From an uncultured Bacteroidales bacterium (lineage in GTDB: Bacteria > Bacteroidota > Bacteroidia > Bacteroidales > Bacteroidaceae): DNA of 33,474 bases. The translations under genes and the position numbers were made by a program. Below are positions 14,813 through 24,072 of the stretch, piece after piece (positions within the stretch are counted from its first letter, which is position 1; each line of letters begins with the position of its first letter). The stretch lies in contig CAMAFY010000033.1 in the NCBI GenBank assembly GCA_945833885.1, forward strand, positions 1 to 33,474, read 5' to 3'. Under the pieces are notes generated by a model. It had not been told where the DNA came from. It saw nothing but the letters and a program-made list of their open reading frames with translations, and ran no database searches.

Positions 14813-15940
14813 CTATTTGCACTGTTCTTCCCCACTCACATTGTTTTGCTGTTCCACAGGAAAACGCCGTCTTTCGCCCGCAGGTCTCTCATGTTGTATG
14901 GCATAATGTGGGAGAGGATTGGCGTGAGCATTGTCATATACCTCACGATGTCTGAAAATATCCACCGCAGCATACACGGCATGGAGGAAAGAAGTCTCGT
15001 CGGCAGTGCCTTTTCCTGCGCGGTCGAAAGCAGGACCATGCGAGGGAGCGGTGCATACAACATCAAGTCCGGCCGTATAGTTTACGCCTTCCGTCATGGT
15101 CAAAGCCTTGAACGGAATGACTCCCTGATCGTGATACATGGCAAGGACACTATCGAAATGCTTATACATGGCCGCGCCAAAAAATCCGTCAGCAGCGTAT
15201 GGTCCGAATACGCGAATGCCGTCTGTTTCTGCAAGATTCTTGATGACAGGCGCTATCTTCTCTTCCTCTTCGCTACCCAAAAGACCGGATGCTCCGGCAT
15301 GCGGATTCAATCCCAGGACCGCAACTCTGGGCGCACTGCAAAGGAAATCGCGTTCAACGGAACGGTAAGACTGGCGTATGCGAGCCTCAATAAGTTCGGG
15401 AGTCACCGCCTCTACCACGTCTTTCAGAGGCATGTGGTTCGTAGCCATGGCTATCCTCATATAAGGATTGGTGAGGATCATGACGCCATCTCCAGGAATT
15501 TTTGCCGAGAGATAGTCCGTCAGACTTGGATAAGGGAACTCCTCTTTCGGCATCGACGCCAAATTTATCGGACAAGTGACAAGGGCATCAACCTTTCCGG
15601 CGTTAGCATCTGCAATGGCCGCCTCCATGGCTGCCAAAGCCATGCGTCCGGCAATATCGTCCGGCCTTCCGAAAGTAACGTTGATTTCCGCTCCTTCTAC
15701 AGTCACCGGAACCAGATTCAGGCATCCGTTTTCTGCCTGTTCGGGAGAATTCACCAATTTATATTGGACTCCTCCGTAACCAAGCGCCTTACGATGCTGT
15801 TGTAAGACCTTTTCATTGGCATAAAGGACAGGGGTACACAGTTCAAACATCTCGGGAATCGAGAATGTTTTCAGCACCAATTCCAGTCCGATGCCGTTGG
15901 TATCGCCTTGTGTGATGGCTATCTTCAAGTTCTTTTCCAT
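14813..15940 (-). CDS. pdxA: 4-hydroxythreonine-4-phosphate dehydrogenase
   Basis: A 375-residue enzyme of pyridoxal 5'-phosphate synthesis, oxidising 4-phosphohydroxy-L-threonine with NAD(P). It opens with IAITQGDTNGIGLEL. The metal-binding histidines appear in NHMPLKDV and MYHDQGVIPFK, and GLNPHAGASG plus TAPSHGPAFDRAGKG are family signatures. The C-terminal about 30 residues (PAGERRRFPVEQQ...) run past the conserved core and look like a variable tail. ATG at 15940. Its first 16 bases overlap the 3' end of rlmN in another frame, so the two genes are probably translated from one transcript. Confidence 0.96.
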   Translation of the reverse strand: MEKNLKIAITQGDTNGIGLELVLKTFSIPEMFELCTPVLYANEKVLQQHRKALGYGGVQYKLVNSPEQAENGCLNLVPVTVEGAEINVTFGRPDDIAGRMALAAMEAAIADANAGKVDALVTCPINLASMPKEEFPYPSLTDYLSAKIPGDGVMILTNPYMRIAMATNHMPLKDVVEAVTPELIEARIRQSYRSVERDFLCSAPRVAVLGLNPHAGASGLLGSEEEEKIAPVIKNLAETDGIRVFGPYAADGFFGAAMYKHFDSVLAMYHDQGVIPFKALTMTEGVNYTAGLDVVCTAPSHGPAFDRAGKGTADETSFLHAVYAAVDIFRHREVYDNAHANPLPHYAIQHERPAGERRRFPVEQQNNVSGEEQCK

Positions 15941-17040
15941 GCTGATTCTTCTTGTTTTTTTGTGGAAAGCAGTCCGCAGGCAGCGTAGATATCCTGTCCG
16001 CGAGACGCACGAATGGTAGTTGTTATTCCGTGTGCGTTGAGATAATCACAGAACCTTTTCAGGGTATCCTCATCGGTCTTTCTGAAAGGTGTGTCCGGAA
16101 TAGTATGGAATCTTATCAGGTTTATTCTACAGTCCAATGGCTTCAACAGGCGCAAAAGAGCGTCAGCATGTGCCATGGAATCATTGAGTCCTCCGAAGAG
16201 AATATACTCAAAAGTCAAACGTCGTTGCTTGGTTCCTTCATCATAATCCTCGTTGGTGCGACGACAGAAATCATACTGCCGGAGGAGATTCACCACATCC
16301 TGTATGCCGAAGGCCCGTTCCGCAGGCATGATTTTTCCGCGTTCCTCAGGAATTGGATGGTGAAGGGAGATGGCAAGGTTGCATTTACTTTCGTCAAGAA
16401 AGCGTATCAGTCCCTTCGCAAGTCCGACACTGCTGACGGTTATGCGCTTCGGACTCCATCCATAAGCGTAATCCGCCGTCAGAATCTCCGTAGCCCGCAG
16501 TACAGCATCAAGGTTATCAAAGGGTTCACCCTGGCCCATAAAGACAATGTTTGTCAACGTTTCACGTTCGGGCAAGGAATAGATTTGGTTCAGAATGTCC
16601 GCAGCCGTCAGTTGCGCCATAAAGCCTTGCCTGCCGGTCATGCAGAATTCGCAATGCATTTTGCAGCCTACTTGACTTGATACACAGAGTGTGGCTCTTC
16701 GCGGTTGCCCCTTTGCATCAGGTTTTCCTTCGTTTCCAAAGTCCGGAATATAGACAGTTTCTATGAAATGGCCCTCAGCCGTCCGGTACAGATACTTGAT
16801 GGTCCCGTCAACACTTCTCATGGCTTCCACCGGTTTTGATGCACCGATAGTGTATTCAGCCTTCAGTCTTTCACGGGAAGACTTGGAGATGTTGGTCATT
16901 TCATCAATAGAATCTACCTTCCGTCCGTAAATCCAATCGCACATCTGGCGGCCGACGAAACGCGGGAGTCCCAGATCCTGGGCCACCTGTGTCAACTCTT
17001 CCAGGGTGAGAGCAAGAAGGTTTTTCTTTATGGATTCCAT
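15925..17040 (-). CDS. rlmN: 23S rRNA (adenine2503-C2)-methyltransferase, also acting on tRNA
   Basis: A 371-residue radical SAM methyltransferase that methylates A2503 of 23S rRNA and, in the family, A37 of some tRNAs. The iron-sulfur motif is Cys126-x3-Cys130-x2-Cys133 (GCKMHCEFCMTG). GQGEPFDN, an SSVGLAKG box, an ISLHHP box and the C-terminal RGQDIYAACG with the methyl-carrying cysteine are present. The frame is open to an ATG at 17151, but homology-type sequence begins at MESIKKNLLALTLEEL, so I chose ATG 17040. The 37 extra residues do not look like the family. It overlaps pdxA by 16 bases. Confidence 0.95.
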   Translation of the reverse strand: MESIKKNLLALTLEELTQVAQDLGLPRFVGRQMCDWIYGRKVDSIDEMTNISKSSRERLKAEYTIGASKPVEAMRSVDGTIKYLYRTAEGHFIETVYIPDFGNEGKPDAKGQPRRATLCVSSQVGCKMHCEFCMTGRQGFMAQLTAADILNQIYSLPERETLTNIVFMGQGEPFDNLDAVLRATEILTADYAYGWSPKRITVSSVGLAKGLIRFLDESKCNLAISLHHPIPEERGKIMPAERAFGIQDVVNLLRQYDFCRRTNEDYDEGTKQRRLTFEYILFGGLNDSMAHADALLRLLKPLDCRINLIRFHTIPDTPFRKTDEDTLKRFCDYLNAHGITTTIRASRGQDIYAACGLLSTKKQEESAWKRT

Positions 17041-17470
17041 ACTATGAGGGGCTATTGGTTGTACTTTTTCGCAGGAAGTGCGGAAGGTTGTTTGAAGAAT
17101 TCCATTGTCATGATAGGTATCCTGCAAGAAACCCGACATGGAATTCTGCATTCCAAAAGGTCAACAACGGCACGACCATTATCTCTTCCAAATGTTTCCT
17201 GAGCATTCTACCGACCTTATTCGCGCAAACTGCGGTAGCATCTTAAACATTCTTCGAGTCTTCTTTCGGGATTACCCAGAAAACTCTTCAAATGTTTTTA
17301 ACGAAAGTTTACTATTTATCGGCAAAATTACAAAAAAACTCTGAGCAATGCGAAAGTCTTTTGGAAAAAGCGCGAAAGAAAAGGGCGATAAACGAGTTTT
17401 TTCTGACGGACTCCTCAAAACGGCGGTTTTGATAATGGCAACAGTCACGCCGCAGCCCTATCATTGACTG
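17041..17470. other. 430-bp spacer between the ttcA-like gene and rlmN
   Basis: Contains a minus-strand TAATTTTG (17330-17323) that would give rlmN a leader of about 275 bases, a 7-bp stem (TCAAAAC-GGCG-GTTTTGA, 17415-17432) without a T run, and a minus-strand AACCTTCCGCACTTCC block near 17077-17093 resembling the 22-bp repeat family. No gene is supported. Confidence 0.5.
17323..17330 (-). promoter_or_regulatory. Candidate -7 element of the rlmN-pdxA transcript
   Basis: Minus strand TAATTTTG fully matches TAnnTTTG, about 285 bases before the chosen rlmN start. A TTG exists upstream but with only 15 bases of spacing, so the -33 part is not supported. Confidence 0.4.
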
Positions 17471-18232
17471 TCAATCCTTTCCGCCCGCGATTTCCGTCTT
17501 TTTAAACGATTCATGTTGCTTTTCCAATGCTTTCCACAGGCTATATCGAGCCTCAGGATTCATGCTTTCAAGTTGATGGAACACATTATTTATATCGCGC
17601 CTGCGCGTAAGGTCCTCATAGGGACAGGGAACTTTCATTCCCTCGAAGCCATAGATTTTTGCAAGCGCCGCCGTCTCCTCTTCCCGGACAAGCGCCAAAG
17701 GACGTATCAAGGTCAAAGGATAATGCTCCATTTCAAGCCTCGGCGACATCGTATCGAAGGAGCCTTCGTAGATGAGATTCATGAGCAATGTTGTCAGGAT
17801 ATCGTCCTGATGGTGTCCTAACGCCACCTTATTGAAGCCATTCTCCTGCGCAAAAGAAAAAAGCATCTTCCTTCTGTACCAGGCACAGAGGAAACAGCGT
17901 GTCTTTCTGCGGTCTGTCGACTCGTCAAATGCCGTGTGCAGGAGATGAAGCCTCACACTTTCCTCCCTACAGACAGCCTCAAGATACGAACGGTCCGTCT
18001 CATACGGGATGTTATCCATGATGATATGTGCCGCTTCCACCTTGATTGATGGTTTATAGAGCCGTGCCCTGCGTGCCATCATCCGTAACAGCAGCAGCGA
18101 ATCCTTGCCTCCGGAAAGAGCGACAAGCACCTTATCGCCGTCAGCAAGCAGGCGGTAATCCGCGCAAGCACGGTTAAAACGCTTCGTCACACGCTTTTCC
18201 AACCGTTTGATTTCCGCTTCCATCACTCTCAT
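17471..18232 (-). CDS. TtcA-like tRNA 2-thiolation protein (PP-loop ATPase)
   Basis: A 253-residue PP-loop protein. The ATP-binding motif SGGKDS is at 40-45. Cys113-x2-Cys116 (TRCFLCAWYRR) and Cys203 (VPCPYEDL) match the three cysteines that hold the iron-sulfur cluster in TtcA, which makes 2-thiocytidine-32 in tRNA. GHHQDD (139-144) is the second family motif. The tRNA lysidine synthase TilS lacks these cysteines and is longer, so TtcA/TtuA-like is the better call; the exact modified base cannot be read from sequence. ATG at 18232, with a second Met three codons in. Confidence 0.9.
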   Translation of the reverse strand: MRVMEAEIKRLEKRVTKRFNRACADYRLLADGDKVLVALSGGKDSLLLLRMMARRARLYKPSIKVEAAHIIMDNIPYETDRSYLEAVCREESVRLHLLHTAFDESTDRRKTRCFLCAWYRRKMLFSFAQENGFNKVALGHHQDDILTTLLMNLIYEGSFDTMSPRLEMEHYPLTLIRPLALVREEETAALAKIYGFEGMKVPCPYEDLTRRRDINNVFHQLESMNPEARYSLWKALEKQHESFKKTEIAGGKD

Positions 18233-18485
18233 ACTTTGGATATTGTCTATTTAGGCCGTTAATTACTCTTATGTTTTACGGAGCGCATTCCATATTCTTT
18301 CAATCTCTAATTCTCTGAAGTTCCGTGCTCATTCAACCAGATAGCACGAATTTTCTTATTTTCCAGAAATCTTGACGCAAGAAAAGGCTCAAAGTCCTGC
18401 AAAGACAATTTGCAGAATCCACCTTTCCTTTCAAACGATATTCTGCCCATTATAGGAAGTTTCCAGGGGAAATACCAGAAAATGA

Positions 18486-19631
18486 TCAACCGGCTTCCAC
18501 TTCCTTTTCCTTCATTCTCCGTTGCCAGAACTTGAGGTATTGGCGTGCTACCTTCCGATGGTCATGATGCAGGCGTACGAATTCCCGGCTTTGGCGTCGC
18601 ATCTCGTTGATGCGCTGACGGTTATGGACAAGTCTTTCAAGTTCCTCGTAAACGCTTTCCTCCTGCGGAAGTACATTAACGACCGGTCGAATGTGCGCAT
18701 TTCCATGGTCCTCCTTCTCTGTCAGACGGTAGTATTCAGGCTCTGCACCGCCCACGACCACAAGTCCTTGCGCCATCGCCTGCAAGGCATTCATAGCGGG
18801 AGTATAGGAATAGAGTTGGTCGAGTATCACATCCGCACTGTCCAACATCCGCACATATTCGGCATAAGGAACGCTCTCCACCTTGAAGATTTCCACTTCC
18901 TTAGGGTAATTTTCTTTCAGTCGTTCCAAAGCACGAAGCATAATGTCCGTACCCTTATACGCCGAACGTTCGCGTTGGATGCCGATAAAGAAGCGTAGGC
19001 ATTCCGTATCATGAGGGATGATATCCGAATCCGGTACTACAATTGGAAAGGGAATGTAGACCAATTTCCCCTCTGCTTCCTTACAATGTCGCCGATAACT
19101 CTCCCAATACTCATAGAGACCGGCGATGATTCCATCGCAATCTTTGGCGACAAAGCGGTTGATGGTTCCCTTAGGTCCGTCTAACCAGTCCTGGATAAAG
19201 CGCTCATTTTCATCCCCTCTCCGTTGTTGATTCCCTAAATTGAAATCGGAATACCTGAAAGTTTCCGTATCCAATCCGGCTTTCACCCAATAATGGTCCA
19301 TACCGAAGGCGCCCATGAACACGCTTCTGTTGTGTTTTCTGAGGAATCTGTAGAAGGGCAGCATCCGTTGTCCGCTTAATTGCAGGAAGATGGGATTGAT
19401 AATCTGCACGACATCATAGCCCTTGAAATGGCGGAATTTCCACAATATCTTCAAGAACCACCATATACTGCCAAACATTCCAAGGCTTTTACGCCGCAAA
19501 TCTATGTCACGGGGATAGTTCTTCCATCCGTCACCATCGGAAGCGACGACGACTTCCACACCCTCCTCGCGCAGACCTTTCGCCAACGTTGCATGGACAT
19601 TTGAGTAATCGCCAAGAAGCAATACACGCAT
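18486..19631 (-). CDS. Glycosyltransferase, GT4-like
   Basis: A 381-residue cytoplasmic or membrane-associated glycosyltransferase with GT-B layout. It begins RVLLLGDYSNVHATLAKGL, and the C-terminal half has a conserved YKGTDIMLRAL, an LDSADVILDQLYSY and an NALQAMAQGLVVVGG...EPEYY stretch, which is where GT4 enzymes bind the nucleotide-sugar (E-x7-E-like). I chose ATG at 19631; the frame extends only to a TTG three codons earlier. The hydrophobic patch SIWWFLKILWKF near residue 60 may dock to the membrane. Donor and acceptor cannot be inferred. No other polysaccharide genes adjoin it, so it stands alone. Confidence 0.85.
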   Translation of the reverse strand: MRVLLLGDYSNVHATLAKGLREEGVEVVVASDGDGWKNYPRDIDLRRKSLGMFGSIWWFLKILWKFRHFKGYDVVQIINPIFLQLSGQRMLPFYRFLRKHNRSVFMGAFGMDHYWVKAGLDTETFRYSDFNLGNQQRRGDENERFIQDWLDGPKGTINRFVAKDCDGIIAGLYEYWESYRRHCKEAEGKLVYIPFPIVVPDSDIIPHDTECLRFFIGIQRERSAYKGTDIMLRALERLKENYPKEVEIFKVESVPYAEYVRMLDSADVILDQLYSYTPAMNALQAMAQGLVVVGGAEPEYYRLTEKEDHGNAHIRPVVNVLPQEESVYEELERLVHNRQRINEMRRQSREFVRLHHDHRKVARQYLKFWQRRMKEKEVEAG

Positions 19632-19965
19632 AATTATCAATTATTTTTATGGACGGAAGTTTCAATTTCCATCCTATATTACCATTTCAAGCCAAGAAAT
19701 GCCAGAACATACCATAGAAAAAATGCTGTACATTTCCTTCATTCCAAGCATCCCTTGATAAGAAATCCCTCACTACTCCACCTCATCACCTTGAAATTTT
19801 ACAAGAAAATATCAGAACCTTTCAAAGGAAAATTCAGTAGTTTAGAGCGAGGGAATCGCCCTTTTTCCACTAATAATAGACATAGGTGGATGCCATAATT
19901 TGTAAAAGCAAATTGATAGCACCCACCTATATATTCATGATTACAGTGTACTTATGCCGAGGGAA
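19632..19965. other. 334-bp spacer before the glycosyltransferase
   Basis: No gene. It holds a long imperfect stem-loop (19882-19930) just past the yebC-family gene and two GAAAAT..CAG blocks (19805 and 19828) spaced about 22-23 bases. I see no full TAnnTTTG element for the glycosyltransferase. Confidence 0.45.
19882..19930. repeat. Long stem-loop 3' of the yebC-family gene
   Basis: ATAGGTGG...ATTTG (19882-19902) pairs with CAAATT...CCACCTAT (19909-19930) with a 6-base loop and few mismatches. It begins 36 bases past the stop codon. No T run follows on the minus strand, so it may protect the 3' end rather than terminate. Confidence 0.6.
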
Positions 19966-20697
19966 TTATTCTTCCGCAGGCTTCATGTTGGTATAAACCG
20001 TCTGAACGTCATCGAATTCCTCGAGACGCTCCACCATCTTATCGATTGTCTCGCGCTGTTCAGGGGTAACATCCTTGAGGTCGTTGGGAATATAGGTGAA
20101 TTCTCCACCGACTTCCTCAAAACCTTCACCTTCAAGGTACTTCTGAATCTCAGCGTAGCACTTAGGATCGCCATAAATGGTCAGAGTTCCCTCTTCAGGA
20201 TCTTCGTCATACTCATCCTCAACACCAAAGTCGATGACGTTAAGAATGAACTCCTCCATATCGAGGTCAGCAGGCTTCTTGAAAGTGAACACACATTTGT
20301 GGTCAAAGAGGAAGGCGAGGCTACCCATTGTTCCAAGGTTTCCGCTGAACTTGTTGAAGACCGAACGCACATCACCCACAGTACGGGTAGGATTGTCAGT
20401 AAGCGTATCTACAAATACGGCAATTCCGTGAGGGCCATATCCCTCATAAGTCATGGTTTTGTACTCACTTTGGTCCTTACCGAGCGCGTTTTTGATGGCA
20501 CGTTCGATGTTGTCCTTCGGCATATTCTCGCGTTTGCAGGTAGCAATGACGCTTCGAAGCGAAGGATTTGTGTCGGGATCGGGACCGCCAGCCTTGACAG
20601 CGATGGCAATTTGTTTGCCGAGACGGGTAAAGGTTTTCGCCATGTGGCCCCAACGTTTCAGTTTTGCGGCCTTACGATATTCAAATGCTCTTCCCAT
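19966..20697 (-). CDS. YebC/PmpR family protein
   Basis: A 243-residue protein of the YebC/PmpR (TACO1) family: a DNA-binding-annotated regulator in some bacteria, and a translation factor that relieves ribosome stalling at certain proline-containing sequences in others. It starts GRAFEYRKAAKLKRWGHMAKTF, with RLGKQIAIAVKAGGPDP, NMPKDNIERAIKNA, YEGYGPHGIAV and DNPTRTVGDVRS, all conserved. I chose ATG 20697; the frame extends to 20769 but the extra 24 residues do not match the family. The C-terminus ends in an acidic/MKPAEE tail. Standing alone on the minus strand. Confidence 0.95.
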   Translation of the reverse strand: MGRAFEYRKAAKLKRWGHMAKTFTRLGKQIAIAVKAGGPDPDTNPSLRSVIATCKRENMPKDNIERAIKNALGKDQSEYKTMTYEGYGPHGIAVFVDTLTDNPTRTVGDVRSVFNKFSGNLGTMGSLAFLFDHKCVFTFKKPADLDMEEFILNVIDFGVEDEYDEDPEEGTLTIYGDPKCYAEIQKYLEGEGFEEVGGEFTYIPNDLKDVTPEQRETIDKMVERLEEFDDVQTVYTNMKPAEE

Positions 20698-21046
20698 AAT
20701 GGTCAGTTTTTTCCCGCCTGTTCCCCGGTCTTCCGCCCATATTTTTCCGAAGGGAAAGTATAGAATCAAAGGGCTTCACACCGTGGTTGTCGGGAGTATT
20801 TGTTGTTTTATGTATTGGTATAGATGATTATTCGTGGATGAATCCGGGACTAAGATGGGTAACCTAAATTCCCAACATCAAGTCCTGTTGTGTTTTGCGG
20901 GGTTGTTTTTGCCTTCTTAATGCTTCTTTCCGGTAAAAAAAATCATTGTATTTTCAGTCATACGGCACGCCGTACACACATATTTACGGGAATCTCAACC
21001 TTAAGAAAGCCTCAAGTTCCGACAATGATTACTTACAAAACCCACC
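20698..21046. other. 349-bp spacer between pheT and the yebC-family gene
   Basis: No gene and no full TAnnTTTG match was seen. A small palindrome, TACGGC-AC-GCCGTA (20961-20974), lies past pheT; a T8 run follows it on the minus strand only after about 20 bases, so it is at best a weak terminator. Confidence 0.45.
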
Positions 21047-23554
21047 TTAACGCAGTTCTGCACCAAGTTGTTTTTCCACAGAAGCGATAATCTTCTTCAT
21101 GATGGCGTCGGTCTGCTTGTCGTTCATTGTCTTCGTTTCGTCCTGCATATAGACGGCGAAAGCGTAACTCTTCTTACCAGCAGGCAGGTTTTTGCCCTCA
21201 TAAACATCGAAAAGTTCAACTCGTTTGATGATTTTCTTGTCAGCGGCAAAGGCAATCCGTTCAATCTGCGCAAAGGTCACCTCTGTATTTACCAGCACTG
21301 CCAAGTCGCGACGCACGGCGGGGAATTTAGGAAGTTCCTGATAACTAACCTCCTTCTTCGGAAGTTTCTTCATCAGCAGCGTCCAATTGATGTCGGCAAA
21401 GTAGACTTCTCCCTCAACGTCACAAGTGGCGGTAACGGCTTTCTTCACCAATCCGAGTTCAAGATACAGTTTTCCGTTGCGGTCAGTCACGGCAAGACTC
21501 TTTGCAAAGACGTCATTATGACCCTCTTCTACCAAGAATCCGTTCAGACTTATTCCCAATCGCTTGAGCACGGCAAGGGTGTATGCCTTCAGTTCATAGA
21601 CACTTGACGCCTCGTCTGCATGTGCCCAACTGCCCTCAACGCGGTTTCCGTAGAGCCAAAGTCCGAGATGAAGTTCCTCGCTGTAGCCGGCAAGCACCTT
21701 GGCAGGTACCGCCTTGATTTCCTCAGGAGTCAGACCTTCCTGAACCTGTGCCTTGCGTGCAGCATCAAAATGATAGCAGTTTCCGAACTCGAAGAAACGC
21801 ACATTTCCATTCTTGCGGTTAGCATTGTGGGCAATGCTCTCCAGACCTCCGAAGAGAAGGGTCTGACGCATGACATTCAAATCGCTGGAAAGCGGATTGA
21901 TCAGACGGACAAGATGCTCGGGAGCATGGGTCTGAAGATTATTGTAATAGGCTTCGCGCGTAAGCGAATTGTTGAGAATTTCGTTGAAACCTTGGCCTAC
22001 AAGTTGTTCGCTCACAAGGCTTTGCAACTTATAACTGCGGTCTTCGATGCCCTTGATGGTGAGACTTGACTTGAGAGATGTGGGAATCTCCACGTTGTTG
22101 TAGCCGTAAATGCGGAGAATGTCCTCCACAACGTCGCAAGGACGCTGCACATCGACACGGTAAGCCGGCACCTCAAGATGCAAGCCTTCCGGAGTTTCGG
22201 CCGTCACCTTCATTTCCAAGGCCTCGCAGATGGTGCGGATAAGGGCGGGTTCAATGGTCTTTCCAATAAGGTCGTGCACATATTTATATTCGAGGTCCAC
22301 ATCGAACTTCTTCACGACTCCGGGAGCCTCGATGTCGACAATCTCCATAGCGATTTCACCACCTGCGATTTCTTTCGCCAGCAATGCGGCCTGTTTGATG
22401 GCATAAATCTGACCATCGGGGTCAATTCCGCGCTCGAAACGGAAACTGGCATCGGTGTTCAGACCATGGCGGCGAGCGCTCTTACGAATCCAAGTCGGGT
22501 GGAAAAGGGCACTTTCGAACACAACATCCTTCGTGGTCTCGTAAGTTCCGCTACCCTTTCCTCCGAAGACACCGGCAATACACATGGGCTCTTCGGCATT
22601 GCAGATACAGAGGTCACGGTCGCTCAGTTTGCGCTCCACTCCATCAAGCGTGACGAAAGGCGTACCTTCGGGCATGGTTTTCACCACAATCTTGTGACCT
22701 TTCACCATCTCGGCATCAAAGCAATGAAGCGGCTGTCCGTAGGCCATCATGATATAATTCGTGATGTCGACGATGTTGTTGATGGAATGCATGCCAATGG
22801 CATTCAGACGTTCCTTCAGCCATTTGGGGCTTTCTCCCACATGACATCCCTTGACGCTGACGGCACAATAGCGGGGACAGGCCTCAGCATTCTCGACCTC
22901 TACGGCAACAGGCAAGGCATTGCTGTCGACGGCAAACGCCTCGGTACCCGGACGATGTAGGGAGGTGGGCACACCATGACGGACAAGATAGGCATAAAGG
23001 TCGCGGGCAACACCCCAATGTGAGCAGGCATCAGCACGGTTTGGCGTGATGTCCACCTCTATCAAATAGTCACTTTCAAGACCGAAATACGTGGCAGCGG
23101 GCAAACCTACCGGGGTATCGGCGGGCAGAACCATGATACCATCGTGGCTGTTTCCCACGCCAATCTCATCCTCGGCACAGATCATTCCCATGCTTTCCAC
23201 GCCGCGCAACTTCGACTTCTTGATGACAAACTCCTTATCACCATCGTAAAGTTTGGTTCCAAGTGTGGCCACAATCACCTTTTGCCCTGCGGCTACGTTG
23301 GGGGCTCCACAAACAATCTGTGAAGGAACTTCGGCACCTACGTCCACAGTCGTCACGTGCATGTGGTCGGAATCGGGATGGGGCTCACAGGTCAGTACGT
23401 GTCCTACCACCAGACCTTTCAAACCTCCACGTATACTTTGTACTTCTTCTACACTTCCAACTTCAAGTCCTATTGAAGTCAAAGCCTCGGCTACTTGTTC
23501 GGCTGTCATGTCGAAATCGACATATTCTTTCAGCCATTTATAGGAAATATTCAT
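21047..23554 (-). CDS. pheT: Phenylalanine--tRNA ligase beta subunit
   Basis: An 835-residue beta chain of the alpha2-beta2 phenylalanyl-tRNA synthetase. It begins MNISYKWLKEYVDF. The EMAP-type tRNA-binding domain covers about 40-150 (GLVVGHVL...CGAPNV). The B3/B4 editing domain covers about 210-390 (NNIVDITNYIM, TLDGVERKLSD), B5 about 400-480 (EDILRIYGYNNV), then the catalytic-like core and an FDX-ACB anticodon-binding domain at about 740-835 (FPAVRRDLAVLV). The length is normal. The gene for the alpha chain (pheS) is not adjacent. A TAATTTTG promoter element lies 135 bases upstream. Confidence 0.97.
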   Translation of the reverse strand: MNISYKWLKEYVDFDMTAEQVAEALTSIGLEVGSVEEVQSIRGGLKGLVVGHVLTCEPHPDSDHMHVTTVDVGAEVPSQIVCGAPNVAAGQKVIVATLGTKLYDGDKEFVIKKSKLRGVESMGMICAEDEIGVGNSHDGIMVLPADTPVGLPAATYFGLESDYLIEVDITPNRADACSHWGVARDLYAYLVRHGVPTSLHRPGTEAFAVDSNALPVAVEVENAEACPRYCAVSVKGCHVGESPKWLKERLNAIGMHSINNIVDITNYIMMAYGQPLHCFDAEMVKGHKIVVKTMPEGTPFVTLDGVERKLSDRDLCICNAEEPMCIAGVFGGKGSGTYETTKDVVFESALFHPTWIRKSARRHGLNTDASFRFERGIDPDGQIYAIKQAALLAKEIAGGEIAMEIVDIEAPGVVKKFDVDLEYKYVHDLIGKTIEPALIRTICEALEMKVTAETPEGLHLEVPAYRVDVQRPCDVVEDILRIYGYNNVEIPTSLKSSLTIKGIEDRSYKLQSLVSEQLVGQGFNEILNNSLTREAYYNNLQTHAPEHLVRLINPLSSDLNVMRQTLLFGGLESIAHNANRKNGNVRFFEFGNCYHFDAARKAQVQEGLTPEEIKAVPAKVLAGYSEELHLGLWLYGNRVEGSWAHADEASSVYELKAYTLAVLKRLGISLNGFLVEEGHNDVFAKSLAVTDRNGKLYLELGLVKKAVTATCDVEGEVYFADINWTLLMKKLPKKEVSYQELPKFPAVRRDLAVLVNTEVTFAQIERIAFAADKKIIKRVELFDVYEGKNLPAGKKSYAFAVYMQDETKTMNDKQTDAIMKKIIASVEKQLGAELR

Positions 23555-23688
23555 AGTCTTGTGTTTGTTTATCTTGTCTTTCCGGCACGTTCGCGCCGTG
23601 TTTCCAGCACCTCAAAAACGGCCTTGCAGGAACTTTCCTCACGAAGAATTTCCCAAAAGTCCAAAAGATGGCATTGCTAAAAACGGCG

Positions 23689-23696
23689 CAAAATTA
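23689..23696 (-). promoter_or_regulatory. -7 promoter element of pheT
   Basis: Minus strand TAATTTTG is a full match to TAnnTTTG, 135 bases upstream of the pheT start codon. It implies a leader of about 128 bases. No correctly spaced TTG was found. Confidence 0.45.
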
Positions 23697-24072
23697 GCAA
23701 TTCTTTTTTAAATAATGTCTATCGTCTCAACGAAAACTGCATATTTTTCCTTACAGAAACAAAGTTTCTTCCTTTTAACGCTCTGTTTTCAAGGGTTTAC
23801 GTTCACTTCCATCTCCATTGTCTATGGTATGACCAAAGGAGTTTCGAAAGAGTTTTTGCTAAGGATAGCGAGAAAAGAATCTGACGTTCGGCGGGAATTT
23901 ACACTATGACGCAGGAGAAAGGAATTGATGTTTTGTCAAAAAAATTAAACAACAATCGTGTCAGAAATCGTCCCGTTTCCAGAAAAACAAGGAAGACAAA
24001 GTGCGACATTTTCAGGAAATCCATATCCACTCCGCCAGCCTTTTCAACAAAGAAGTTGCGAATAACCAACAG

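Noticed and set aside
17041..17151. N-terminal extension of RlmN
   Set aside because: The extra 37 codons do not look like the family, while the ATG at 17040 begins the conserved part.
18307..18489. 60-codon reverse frame overlapping the glycosyltransferase stop
   Set aside because: It depends on a TTG start, has no family features, and lies in ordinary spacer DNA before the ttcA-like gene.
23555..23688. T-box or attenuator in the pheT leader
   Set aside because: I could not find a T-box motif, a leader peptide rich in Phe codons or a terminator/antiterminator pair in the 128-base leader.
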